Part shown: piece by piece, positions 44,096 to 52,800 of the stretch
Position numbering within the stretch: the stretch's first letter is position 1
Layout of the letters: each line of letters begins with the position of its first letter
From: Neobacillus dielmonensis
GTDB lineage: Bacteria > Bacillota > Bacilli > Bacillales > Cytobacillaceae
DNA length: 64,000 nt
Assembly (NCBI RefSeq): GCF_000612665.1
Contig: NZ_HG942064.1
Span: 1-64,000, forward strand
Direction: 5' to 3'
Notes under the pieces: model-generated
The model's database searches: none
The model's input: only the letters and a program-made list of their open reading frames with translations
Told to the model about the DNA's origin: nothing
Made by a program: the position numbers and the translations under genes

Positions 44096-44869
44096 ATGAA
44101 TCAACTATCATTATCTATTGAAGAATTAATTTATTGCTTTTACTCGGAAGGGTTTTTTGAGCAGGGCAATGCGCTCAAGCAGGTCTATTTTGGCGATTTA
44201 GATGACGAGAAAATGGACCTTCTCTTGCAAATCACCTGCAGGTCCTTACTTGCGAAAAATGTATTATCCTATAAAGATCATAAATTCACCCTGATTCCGG
44301 AGCTGTCTGAGGTGATTTCAATCCTTAATTTTTCCGAACTGTCGATAAAAGGCTCACGGCACTCTGCAGCTGCAGAGGAAGAATCTTTATCCTTTCATTT
44401 TGGAAAAAATCGTATTATCCAACATGTCCTGCAATATGACGAACAGGTACATACCTTTACGTCTGTCGAGTTAGATGAGGTATCCCGCATTCTTGGGGAA
44501 TTTTATCATGTGGGGACGGAACCTGTTTTAAGTGACTCCTCCTGTTCACTGACCCAGGAAGAGTTTGAGGAGCTTCTTTCCATTTTGGAAGATAATAACA
44601 AACAATTTGACCGCCCAACGTTTCACGGTGAAAAAGAACTTTTTTACAGGATATTAAAGGAAACCAACGGGCTGCTTAATACGCTTTTGTTCCTAGAATT
44701 TAATGACCAGAAGGAACCGGTAGCCAAAAACGTGGTGATGTTCACCAATAAACAAGAACAAAATTGGCAGATTGAAAAAACGGATGGCCTTTTTAATGTG
44801 AAACCATGTAATCAATCCATGATTCAGCGATTACTGGAAGAGAATGTAATGGTCTACCAAAAACGATAG
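44096..44869 (+). CDS. EspG/DUF5081-like helper protein (tentative)
   Basis: 257 residues, soluble, acidic. Starts MNQLSLSIEELIYCFYSEGF and ends with a region of alternating beta strands. No catalytic motif is visible. Size and placement directly behind a T7SS-type effector gene (9 bp gap) recall the EspG-like/DUF5081 proteins that accompany such effectors; this is by memory and not proven. ATG follows TAGGAGG. Confidence 0.5.
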   Translation: MNQLSLSIEELIYCFYSEGFFEQGNALKQVYFGDLDDEKMDLLLQITCRSLLAKNVLSYKDHKFTLIPELSEVISILNFSELSIKGSRHSAAAEEESLSFHFGKNRIIQHVLQYDEQVHTFTSVELDEVSRILGEFYHVGTEPVLSDSSCSLTQEEFEELLSILEDNNKQFDRPTFHGEKELFYRILKETNGLLNTLLFLEFNDQKEPVAKNVVMFTNKQEQNWQIEKTDGLFNVKPCNQSMIQRLLEENVMVYQKR

Positions 44870-44884
44870 AAAAGGAACCTTCTT

Positions 44885-45403
44885 ATGGAAAATAATATAA
44901 AAGTAACAAACGGGAAAGTGGAGATTGTGTTTTTGCCAATTTGGGCAGGATGTATGGTGTTTGGGACAGGTTTAATGACACTAGCGGGGTTATTTATTCT
45001 CTTCTATATCGTACCGGATTCTAGTATCGCAAGAGCTTTTGCCGGAATTATCATCGGCATTCCAGCCACCCTATTTTTTGCCACGAAATTATTACAACTT
45101 CTTTCTGCGATTTTAGCTGGAAAAACATTAATCGCCATTGAAAACGGAGTCGTAATAGGCAGGAAAAACCAAGTAGCCATCCAAGACATTAAGGACATCT
45201 ATTGGAGTGGACTTTCCTTCAAGATACTAAATATCCATACCACCAACAATAAACGAATCAAACTTAACACCTACAACTTGTTGTCGGAGGACGTCATTGA
45301 ACACGCCATAGAAACCTACATCATTCCTCAGGCCACACCTGAACTAAAGAACAACTGGGAAAAGCGGGTGAAGCAGGGGGACGGTTCTCCTGCATCAAAA
45401 TAA
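44885..45403 (+). CDS. Two-TM membrane protein, STM3941-like, candidate immunity protein
   Basis: 172 residues. Two hydrophobic segments (about 13-42 and 47-77), then a soluble PH-like part (LIAIENGVVIGRKNQVAIQD). It resembles STM3941-family small membrane proteins. As the last gene of the glycine-zipper locus, a membrane protein is what would be expected for immunity against a membrane-acting toxin. The C-terminus (VKQGDGSPASK) is encoded by repeat copy 8, so it has been replaced or extended by the repeat. Confidence 0.55.
   Translation: MENNIKVTNGKVEIVFLPIWAGCMVFGTGLMTLAGLFILFYIVPDSSIARAFAGIIIGIPATLFFATKLLQLLSAILAGKTLIAIENGVVIGRKNQVAIQDIKDIYWSGLSFKILNIHTTNNKRIKLNTYNLLSEDVIEHAIETYIIPQATPELKNNWEKRVKQGDGSPASK
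45369..45397 (+). repeat. GGGACGGTTCT repeat, copy 8, inside coding sequence
   Basis: TGAAGCAGGGGGACGGTTCT followed by CCTGCATCA. The ends TGAAGCAGG/CCTGCaTCA pair to a 9-bp stem with one mismatch around the loop core. Here the initial TGA is out of frame, so the reading frame runs through the repeat to a TAA at 45401-45403. Confidence 0.75.
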
Positions 45404-45467
45404 AATACAGCAACCGCTCTTTTAGCCCTTTTGGGAGGAAGATGAAAGAAATCGCTGCACATAACAT

Positions 45468-45509
45468 AAAAAGGCACAACGAGCATTTTACAGCTTGTTG
45501 TGCCTTTTT
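45468..45509. terminator. Bidirectional terminator between convergent genes
   Basis: AAAAAGGCACAAC (45468-45480) pairs perfectly with GTTGTGCCTTTTT (45497-45509). It has A and T tracts on both sides, so it can end both the glycine-zipper operon and the LysM gene. Confidence 0.85.
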
Positions 45510-45531
45510 GCGTGCCTCTGCTCCATGGTTT

Positions 45532-46926
45532 TTAGTAAGGAGATTTGGCGCCTAGGTATCTAGTTTTCCAATAGGTTGATGTCATATCGGAGATGACAAC
45601 GCCTGTAGATGCTGCGCTAATGAATTTGTTGTTTCCAAGGTAGATTCCTACATGGGATGGTCCGACTTTGTAAGTTTGAAAGAAAACTAGGTCGCCCACA
45701 CTTGGTGAACTTACCGGTGTGGTTGCATCCCATTGGGTTGCTGCTGTTCGTGGCAGACTGATTCCCACTTTATCAAATACATATTTGGTATAGCCACTGC
45801 AATCAAAACCGTCTGGCGTGTTTCCTGCCCATTTATATGGAGAACCGATATATTTCTGGGCTTCTGCTATCACATCGTTCACAACAGAAGCTGATGATGC
45901 TGCTGCAGGTTTTTGGGCTGCCTCAGTTGCTGGTGCAGGGCTTTGAGCAGCTTCAACTGGTGCAGCTGGCGTTTTAGCAGCTTCGGTTGAACCAGAAGTT
46001 TCCGGTGCTGGCTCTGTTGTTTTTGTGTTGGATGGTGCAGGTGTAGCTGCCTGTGCCTGTGTACTAGGTGCAGCCGCCGGTTTTTCGGCTGGTGTGGCCG
46101 CTGATGCTGCAGTACTAGATTGAGCTGGTGCTGGTTCCGTTGTTGGCACACTGGATTCAGCTGGTGTCGCATTTGGTGCCGCTGGTGCTGGGTTTGTTGT
46201 GGTTTCACCTGAAGCAGCCGGTGCATTGGCCTCTACTGTATTTTGAACTGCAGGGGCTGTTACCTCTGTTTTTGCTTCTGACACTTCCCCTGTTGTGGCA
46301 CCTGAAGCGGCCGGGGTTGTTGCATCAGAAGTTACAGTCGTATCTCCACTATCTGCAACATTGGTTTCCGGAGTGCTTGCTGCTGTTGTAGCAGAAGCAG
46401 TTTGTTCAGAATCCGACACAACGTTGCTGCTTACATTTAACGATTTTCCAGCATATATAGTATCAGAGGTTAATTGATTCATAGATTTAAGTTGAGATAC
46501 AGTTAGATTAAACCGCGCCCCAATTTCAGAAAGAGTATCGCCCTTCTGAATCGTATAAGAAGAAGGACTTAAGTCTGATTCTGCCATTTTCAATTGTTGT
46601 CCTACTTGTAGGTAACCAGAAGTTATCCCATTCAAGCGTCTTAATTCACTTACGGTTGTCCCATTCTCTTTGGCAATCTTCCAAAGACTATCCCCTTTTT
46701 TAACAGTATAAGTAAGGGAAAGTTTTTGATTGACATAGATGGTATCGGTTTTAAGAGCATTCCACTCTTTTAATTGATTAATAGACAAATGACTGGTTTG
46801 AGCAATTTTCCAAAGGCTGTCTCCTGGATGAACCGTGTATGTGGGTTCTTCTGCACTGGCTGTGGCTCCAAAAGCAGTAAGGACAAGCCCAGCCGCGGCT
46901 GCTGCTGTTACTACATTTTTCTTCAC
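45532..46926 (-). CDS. LysM-NlpC/P60 cell-wall endopeptidase (LytE/CwlS-like)
   Basis: 464 residues. Signal peptide (1-25, ending ATASAEE). Three LysM domains: about 28-71 (YTVHPGDSLWKIAQTSHLS), 73-115 (YTVKKGDSLWKIAKENGTT) and 123-167 (YTIQKGDTLSEIGARFNL). An about 180-residue low-complexity linker of Ala, Pro, Thr, Glu follows. The C-terminal NlpC/P60 domain has the Cys of DGFDCSGYTKYVF and the His of PSHVGIYLGNN. It cuts the D-Glu-to-diamino acid bond in wall peptides, as LytE/LytF. GTG start; convergent with the glycine-zipper locus. Confidence 0.9.
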   Translation of the reverse strand: MKKNVVTAAAAAGLVLTAFGATASAEEPTYTVHPGDSLWKIAQTSHLSINQLKEWNALKTDTIYVNQKLSLTYTVKKGDSLWKIAKENGTTVSELRRLNGITSGYLQVGQQLKMAESDLSPSSYTIQKGDTLSEIGARFNLTVSQLKSMNQLTSDTIYAGKSLNVSSNVVSDSEQTASATTAASTPETNVADSGDTTVTSDATTPAASGATTGEVSEAKTEVTAPAVQNTVEANAPAASGETTTNPAPAAPNATPAESSVPTTEPAPAQSSTAASAATPAEKPAAAPSTQAQAATPAPSNTKTTEPAPETSGSTEAAKTPAAPVEAAQSPAPATEAAQKPAAASSASVVNDVIAEAQKYIGSPYKWAGNTPDGFDCSGYTKYVFDKVGISLPRTAATQWDATTPVSSPSVGDLVFFQTYKVGPSHVGIYLGNNKFISAASTGVVISDMTSTYWKTRYLGAKSPY

Positions 46927-47114
46927 TTCTTATATTTCCTACCTTTCCTTAATTTACTACAATAGACATATTAATGCTTTTTTCGACAAAAGAACATCCG
47001 CCAAAAGTGGTAGTTTGATAGGAATCTATTAAAGTAAATGATGAAAAAGTAGAACTTTAGTTAAAGATAAAAATGTCTAAATGGGAATCTGGCTTACTTC
47101 TTTGCACATTAACG

Positions 47115-47153
47115 CTTTAGCAGAGTGGGGGACTGTCCCCCACTCTGCTAAAG
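47115..47153. repeat. 39-nt perfect palindrome
   Basis: CTTTAGCAGAGTGGGGGAC-T-GTCCCCCACTCTGCTAAAG: 19-bp arms with a single central base. Core GGGGGACTGTCCCCC resembles the GGGACGGTTCT repeat in composition but is different. Lies between the LysM gene and the FAD oxidoreductase gene and can form a strong hairpin. Confidence 0.8.
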
Positions 47154-47222
47154 TACTGCATTGCTGCAAGAATAAAGTTGGTGACCCGGCCTATTATCTA
47201 TACAGTGAATTATTTCATGGTG

Positions 47223-47267
47223 AAAAAAATATCCAGCTACCGGAAAAATATTTTCTGGTAACTGGAT
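47223..47267 (-). terminator. Terminator of the FAD oxidoreductase gene
   Basis: Minus strand: ATCCAG-TTACC...GGTAG-CTGGAT hairpin (47267-47231) followed by ATTTTTTTC (47230-47222). About 105 bp after the stop codon at 47373. Confidence 0.7.
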
Positions 47268-47372
47268 ACCTCCTATTAATCTTATATAGTTTTATAAAAT
47301 TCTATACATACTAGCTAAAATTGAATATACTTTTTTGGGTAAGTGCCCCCATGTTTCAATTAAGGGAGACAC

Positions 47373-49619
47373 TTATTTTAAACGAATGGCCACGACTTCT
47401 GCAAAGGATGAGCCATTCGTGGCTTCAATCACTAATCTAATGGCTTCCGTTTCAATGGGCTGTTCTAGTTGAAATTGTCTTCTTCGGGTATGATTTTCTT
47501 TTTCTGTGACAATCACCTGCCATTGGTCATTGATAAGGGCCTCGATTCTAAAATCCTTCACCAATTCTGGGAAGGCCTCGAATGGAGTTCGTTTGTCATG
47601 CAGGTTATTTAAATCTTCGTTCACATCATTATTAAAGACCACTTGTATTTCAGAAACAGCTCGTGTTTCAGGCAGCTTCAGTTCTAGCCATTCTTCTTTC
47701 CCTTCTTCCAATTTAGCGGAAGACCACATATTTGGGCCGCCATATGGGCGAAGAAAGCCGTTTAATACCTGCTCTGGTCTAAAAGCACTCGTTTCATCAT
47801 GCAACCGAATACAGAAATGATCACGGCCGATTGGCTTTTGGCTCCATTGGACAATTAACTGTTCATTGTTGATGGCTTGAAGCAGTCGCGATATATTGGC
47901 CGATTTTTCACGTATAAATCCAAGTGTCCCTGTTTGTGGCGCTGCAGACTGGTGAACAGCTACAACCGGATTCTCCCGAATAATGATAAAGGCATTTTGC
48001 GGTTTATTAGGCTTCCATGGGAGTTCCGCTGTTACCCATTGCTTTTCCCCTTTTGGAACAGCTACCTTATCACTCACCTGCAGGACATTGGGAATGTAAT
48101 TTTCTAAACGTCCCGTATCCCACAACTCAACCTTGATCTCCGTCTCCTCTGACGAATCTACTAAAATATCAACTTTCGTGATACTCGGATTAACTGGCAT
48201 GATGAGGCCAATATCATTCGTTAATGGCATGGCCTGCTTAGACGCCGGCAACGAAATTTCTGTAAGATAACTTGAAGCCTCCACTGTTGCTCCCGTTGTT
48301 AAGTCCTGTTCATATGGAATACCTAGAATGGCAGCATCGTTCCAAAGGAGTTTCTGCTGTAACTCGGCCATATGATTTTGATAGATCTCTCGAGGGGTAA
48401 CTCCTTTTTCTACAGCCAATGCAGCACCTGCACCCACTGCTTCGCCCATGACAGAACAAGTACCCATGACCCGGGTTGCACCAAAGGCAACATGTGTAGC
48501 ACTAATATTTCTTCCAGCAAACATTAAATTGTTGACGTTCTTAGAGTATAAGCTTCTAAATGGGATTTGGAAATTGCCATCCGTGCAGAATAATTTTGAA
48601 ATATACTCGCTGGCGTACATTCCCTCTGGTGGATGAAGGTCAATGGACCAGCCTCCAAAGCCGATATTATCTTCAAACGTACTCTGGTTTACTAAATCAT
48701 TCTGCGTTAATATATAATCCCCTACAAACCGGCGGTATTCGCGTTTTCCTGGAACGCTGCCCACCCACTCAAGTGTCATATTCTCTGCATCGAACTCACC
48801 TGAATTTTTGATAAAGTCCCAAATCCCGTAAATGACAGACCATAATTCGTCCCGTATATGTTCATTATCATAAAGTGTATCTAAATGCGCCTCTCCGCCC
48901 CATTCGATCCACCAATAGTAACAGCCATTGTCACCTGCTTTAAAAACACGCTTCATAGGAATCGGTGTTTTAGTAATATCCTGGGCAAAGCTAGGTGCAA
49001 CAAATTTGACAGGATGGCCAACATCCTTCGTATAAAAGAACATCGTACTACCTAACGTGATATTATCTGAGACCTCAGGTGCCCACTCTTCATGAAACTC
49101 ATCAAATGATTCACGGCCTATACGATATTTAGCCCCTGCCAGAAAACCAACAAATCCATCCCCAGAGCAATCCAAAAACATAGGACTCTCAAATCGAATC
49201 TTGCGTTCAGATCCCATCATGAAGCCGGTCACCGAATGAATCTGCCGGTTATCTTCATCACCATCTGCTTCCACCTCATACACATTTGTATTTAAGAAAA
49301 GCTGAATATTCGGTTCACGGCGGACTGCTTCCAATACGACTAGGTCCCAGTAGTATGGATTCCCATCCGGATTTAAGAATTGATTTTCTGTTAACATCTC
49401 GCCAATAATCCCTGTTTCGCGGGCATAACGGTTTACCCCTAAGCCCGTGGCCCCTAACACCCATACGCGGATTTCACTACTGGAATTTCCGCCAAGAACA
49501 GGTCTGTTTTGAACAAGTGCAACCTTTTTTCCCAATCTTGCAGCGGAAATGGCTGCAGAAACTCCAGCTAATCCTCCACCTACAACTGTAATATCCGATC
49601 GAACCGTTTCGTGTCTCAT
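47373..49619 (-). CDS. FAD-dependent oxidoreductase with C-terminal discoidin-like part
   Basis: 748 residues. N-terminal FAD_oxidored (PF12831-type) domain: ITVVGGGLAGVSAAISAARL and LGGNSSSEIRVWVLGATG, FLDCSGDGFVGFLAGA and, later, MFAGRNISATHVAFGATRVM for FAD binding. From about residue 590 a beta-sandwich region (WLELKLPETRAVSEIQVVFN and IRLVIEATNGSSFAEVVAIR) is like discoidin/galactose-binding modules. No signal peptide, so cytosolic. Proteins of this type sit in glycan-use loci; the substrate is unknown. Own promoter (TATAAT near 49730) and own terminator, separate from the upstream operon. Confidence 0.75.
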   Translation of the reverse strand: MRHETVRSDITVVGGGLAGVSAAISAARLGKKVALVQNRPVLGGNSSSEIRVWVLGATGLGVNRYARETGIIGEMLTENQFLNPDGNPYYWDLVVLEAVRREPNIQLFLNTNVYEVEADGDEDNRQIHSVTGFMMGSERKIRFESPMFLDCSGDGFVGFLAGAKYRIGRESFDEFHEEWAPEVSDNITLGSTMFFYTKDVGHPVKFVAPSFAQDITKTPIPMKRVFKAGDNGCYYWWIEWGGEAHLDTLYDNEHIRDELWSVIYGIWDFIKNSGEFDAENMTLEWVGSVPGKREYRRFVGDYILTQNDLVNQSTFEDNIGFGGWSIDLHPPEGMYASEYISKLFCTDGNFQIPFRSLYSKNVNNLMFAGRNISATHVAFGATRVMGTCSVMGEAVGAGAALAVEKGVTPREIYQNHMAELQQKLLWNDAAILGIPYEQDLTTGATVEASSYLTEISLPASKQAMPLTNDIGLIMPVNPSITKVDILVDSSEETEIKVELWDTGRLENYIPNVLQVSDKVAVPKGEKQWVTAELPWKPNKPQNAFIIIRENPVVAVHQSAAPQTGTLGFIREKSANISRLLQAINNEQLIVQWSQKPIGRDHFCIRLHDETSAFRPEQVLNGFLRPYGGPNMWSSAKLEEGKEEWLELKLPETRAVSEIQVVFNNDVNEDLNNLHDKRTPFEAFPELVKDFRIEALINDQWQVIVTEKENHTRRRQFQLEQPIETEAIRLVIEATNGSSFAEVVAIRLK

Positions 49620-49830
49620 CCTAACGCTCCCCTATAGTTTTATTGCACATAGCCAACATGTACGGAAAATTAAGTTGATCGATAGGATTTCCTTACCTCC
49701 ATCAACATTAATTTATTTCATTATAGACAGCATATTTAACTAATAACATGCACTATATTAGTCATATTTCATATATTCTCTTTCATAAAAATTGAATAAG
49801 GTAATCCGTTAGCTGATAAGTAATTAAATA

Positions 49831-49863
49831 GAAAAAAACGGTTTGCTTGTGACAAACCGTTTT
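49831..49863 (-). terminator. Terminator of the metallophosphoesterase operon
   Basis: Minus strand AAAACGGTTTG/CAAACCGTTTT hairpin (49863-49835) with seven T residues after it. Ends transcription before the FAD oxidoreductase gene. Confidence 0.85.
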
Positions 49864-49876
49864 AATCATCCTCGCT

Positions 49877-52800
49877 TTATTCAGAAGCGGTTGTAAAGCT
49901 TTGGAGATCAGTCATCACCCAACCGTCGTATCGATCTTCTGCGACCGCATACCAATAGTAGGTTTGACCTCCTTTTAAGCCCTTCCATTGAAACTCCGCA
50001 TTTTGTCCACTCTTAACATGTTTCACACTGCCTATTTTCTTATTTTTATAGACACGAATGTTAATAGAATCGGTTGCTACCTGCTTAGTAGTAGGCGTTA
50101 AATCCAAATCAAGGGTATATTCCCCTTTACCAGGCAGCACATGATTGGGATCATAATCATCCAAATACGGTGAATACGTCTGAACGTTTACTTTGTTGCC
50201 CTCAGGATTAAATTGGAGCAATTTCATATAGCCGGAACCACCGTCAGCTGCACCTTGATAATCAGAGAGAATTTGATAGACGTTGCGGTCAGGGATTTTA
50301 TCCCCATTATCATCAATGGCACTTGTCAATATCCCGCTTCCCGTATAATGCCCTGATAAAACCATGGCAACATTTTTATTGGGAACAACGACCTCATCAA
50401 AAATCTGCTTGCCATTGGCTGGCTCCAATTGACCATTGCTGTGCAAATATTTATGGAAGTTCAAGATGGCTGTTCGATTTGGATAGGCGGCCAATACCTG
50501 ATTCATCCACTCAATATCCTCTTTCAGCCAATTCGGGTTCGGGTCGCCATCTCCCCAGCCCATATACACCATAATATAATCCTTGCCATTCGCGGAAATT
50601 AAATCATAATGGCCGCGATTATTTTTATAACTGCCGCCGTAGTAAGACTTACCTTCAAATCTGGCTTGACCGAAGTATTTATAAAAGTTGGAGTAATCAA
50701 AATTTAGAATATACCCTTGTCCCATATCATGATTGCCCGCAAGAACGCCATATGGAATATTATAAAGATCAAAGGTGCGCAAATACTCATCTGCTAATTT
50801 CCACTGAGTTTCCTCAAAAGTTCGATTAACAATATCGCCAGTATGAATTACGTACTTAATATCTCTATCATCGATATTGTCTTTAATCCAATCGATTTGG
50901 GACTTGAGAATATGCGGAGAAGCTTCTACATTATATTGGGTGTCGGTGATCCAAGCAAAGGTATAATCATTAGCTTTTGATAATGAAAAGGACTTAAAGG
51001 ACGGAACATTCACATAATCCTGATCCTGAATCATAAAATTCACTTTATCACCAAGAACATAATCTTGAATCGGAACATCTCCTGTTAATGTTGATAGGTC
51101 CCCTTTTTGGGTCATTGTATCATCAATAACTGTCCATGCATGCTTTTGATGATTCCACGCCATCAGCGTCAGCCTATGCCCATTCAACGTTTTCCCTTCC
51201 CAATGCAATTGGATTTTATCCCTTTTATCCACATGTGAATCAATCGCTGCTTCCAAACGAAGATATGGGAATTGATTAGACTCTGACGTAAAGACATCTT
51301 GGTCACCATTTAGAATCTTTTCGTATTCCTCCTGAGTCAGCTCCCTTTCGCCCTCAGGAACCAATTTTTGAGCTGGGGCACTGGCTGTCTCTCCCACAAA
51401 CACTTTTACTTGTTCACGATTAGTAACCTGGTATTGCTCCCCTTGATAAAAAGTAACATCCATCTCATCATTGGTTGGGTCCGAAACTTTTACGTTTAAT
51501 CCCACATTTTGATTAGTAACAACTGTTCCATCGACTGGCGATTGAATTTCAGATATGACGGGTGTTTCTTCCACCGTGGTAAAACTAATCGCTTGTTCAC
51601 TTTTATTCCCGGCACCATCTACAGTCCTGATTTGTAAGAAATGATCCCCTGATGTCAGCTTTGCAGAGGATGTCTTATAAGGTACTTCAATGGGTTCTCC
51701 ATCTAACAAAACTGTTTTGTTTTGGATACCAGAAAGCTTTTCAGTAAATTGCGCCTGAATTGTGAAATCTCCCTTGTATTGCTTGCCGGCTTCGATATTC
51801 GTTTCAATGATCGGTCCGTGATTATCCACCGTGATAGTAGACTCGGCAGACTTCCCATCTTTCGTTTCCACTTTGATGACGTGTTCTCCATCGGTCACTT
51901 GGCTCGTATCCCATTGATACCCTATAGCATCCATCTTTTCTTGAGGTATATTAAAGGAGAACTCCCGTAAAGGTGGATTGGTACCACCAATTCGGTACTC
52001 TTTACTCGGATTTGGGTAGTTGGAATCCCTTAGGATCGTGCCATCGCCAAGGAGCAGGCGAAAGTCCTTTACAATGAAGGTATTTAATTTACCTTCAGGC
52101 ACATCGTCAGCGTAATACGTCTTATGATAATCTCCTGAACGGATTTCAACCTTATTTGCGCCTGCTGTTAAGCCTTTGGATAGAGGGACATTGATTAACC
52201 CGCTAGGAGCCTCATTCATGAGAAATAGCATTTCCTTTCCCATCGTGACAGAATTATTGTATCCCTTATCCATGGCGTCCCCTTGAAACAGGAAATAAGC
52301 TGTGTCTCCTATTGTTGGATAACCTTCCACCGGTACTCCATCAATCGACAATTGAATTTCATCCGGCTGCAGGTCTCTGGCAGCCCCTTTTATGAACTGA
52401 CTCCCGCTGATCATTTGTTGGTCCGTGACATTTAAAAATGGTTGGTTGTCCCGTCTGATTTCTGTTTGATATGTCTCACTTGTTACTGAAAATTCGTTAT
52501 TGGAAGCAGCCATATAATACTGAATTTGCTTGCTGCCTAGTACTCTAGCTAAATCATTGATCCGATAATGATAGAGGGAATCCTCTTCACTATAGTCAAA
52601 AGGAACTTCGGTGTAATTCTGGTCATCATCAATCTTATAATAGAGAACTAAATTCTTGATCATCTTGCCGTTTTTAGAACCCACAACAAACTCCACGCCA
52701 TTTTCCGGATGATTTTGGATCTTCTGTGTCGGATTTTCGAGTTTAGGCGTCCTATCCTGCTCGAAGGGGATTAATTTTGGCGGAACTTGGTTACTGCCGA

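Noticed and set aside
45879-46477. Several overlapping open frames on both strands opposite the LysM protein linker.
   Set aside because: They are shadows of the Ala/Pro/Thr-rich low-complexity linker; the translated products are Gln/His- or Leu-rich with no ribosome sites.
47081-47314. 77-codon plus-strand frame across the 39-nt palindrome.
   Set aside because: It reads through the palindrome and the terminator hairpin, and has no ribosome site.
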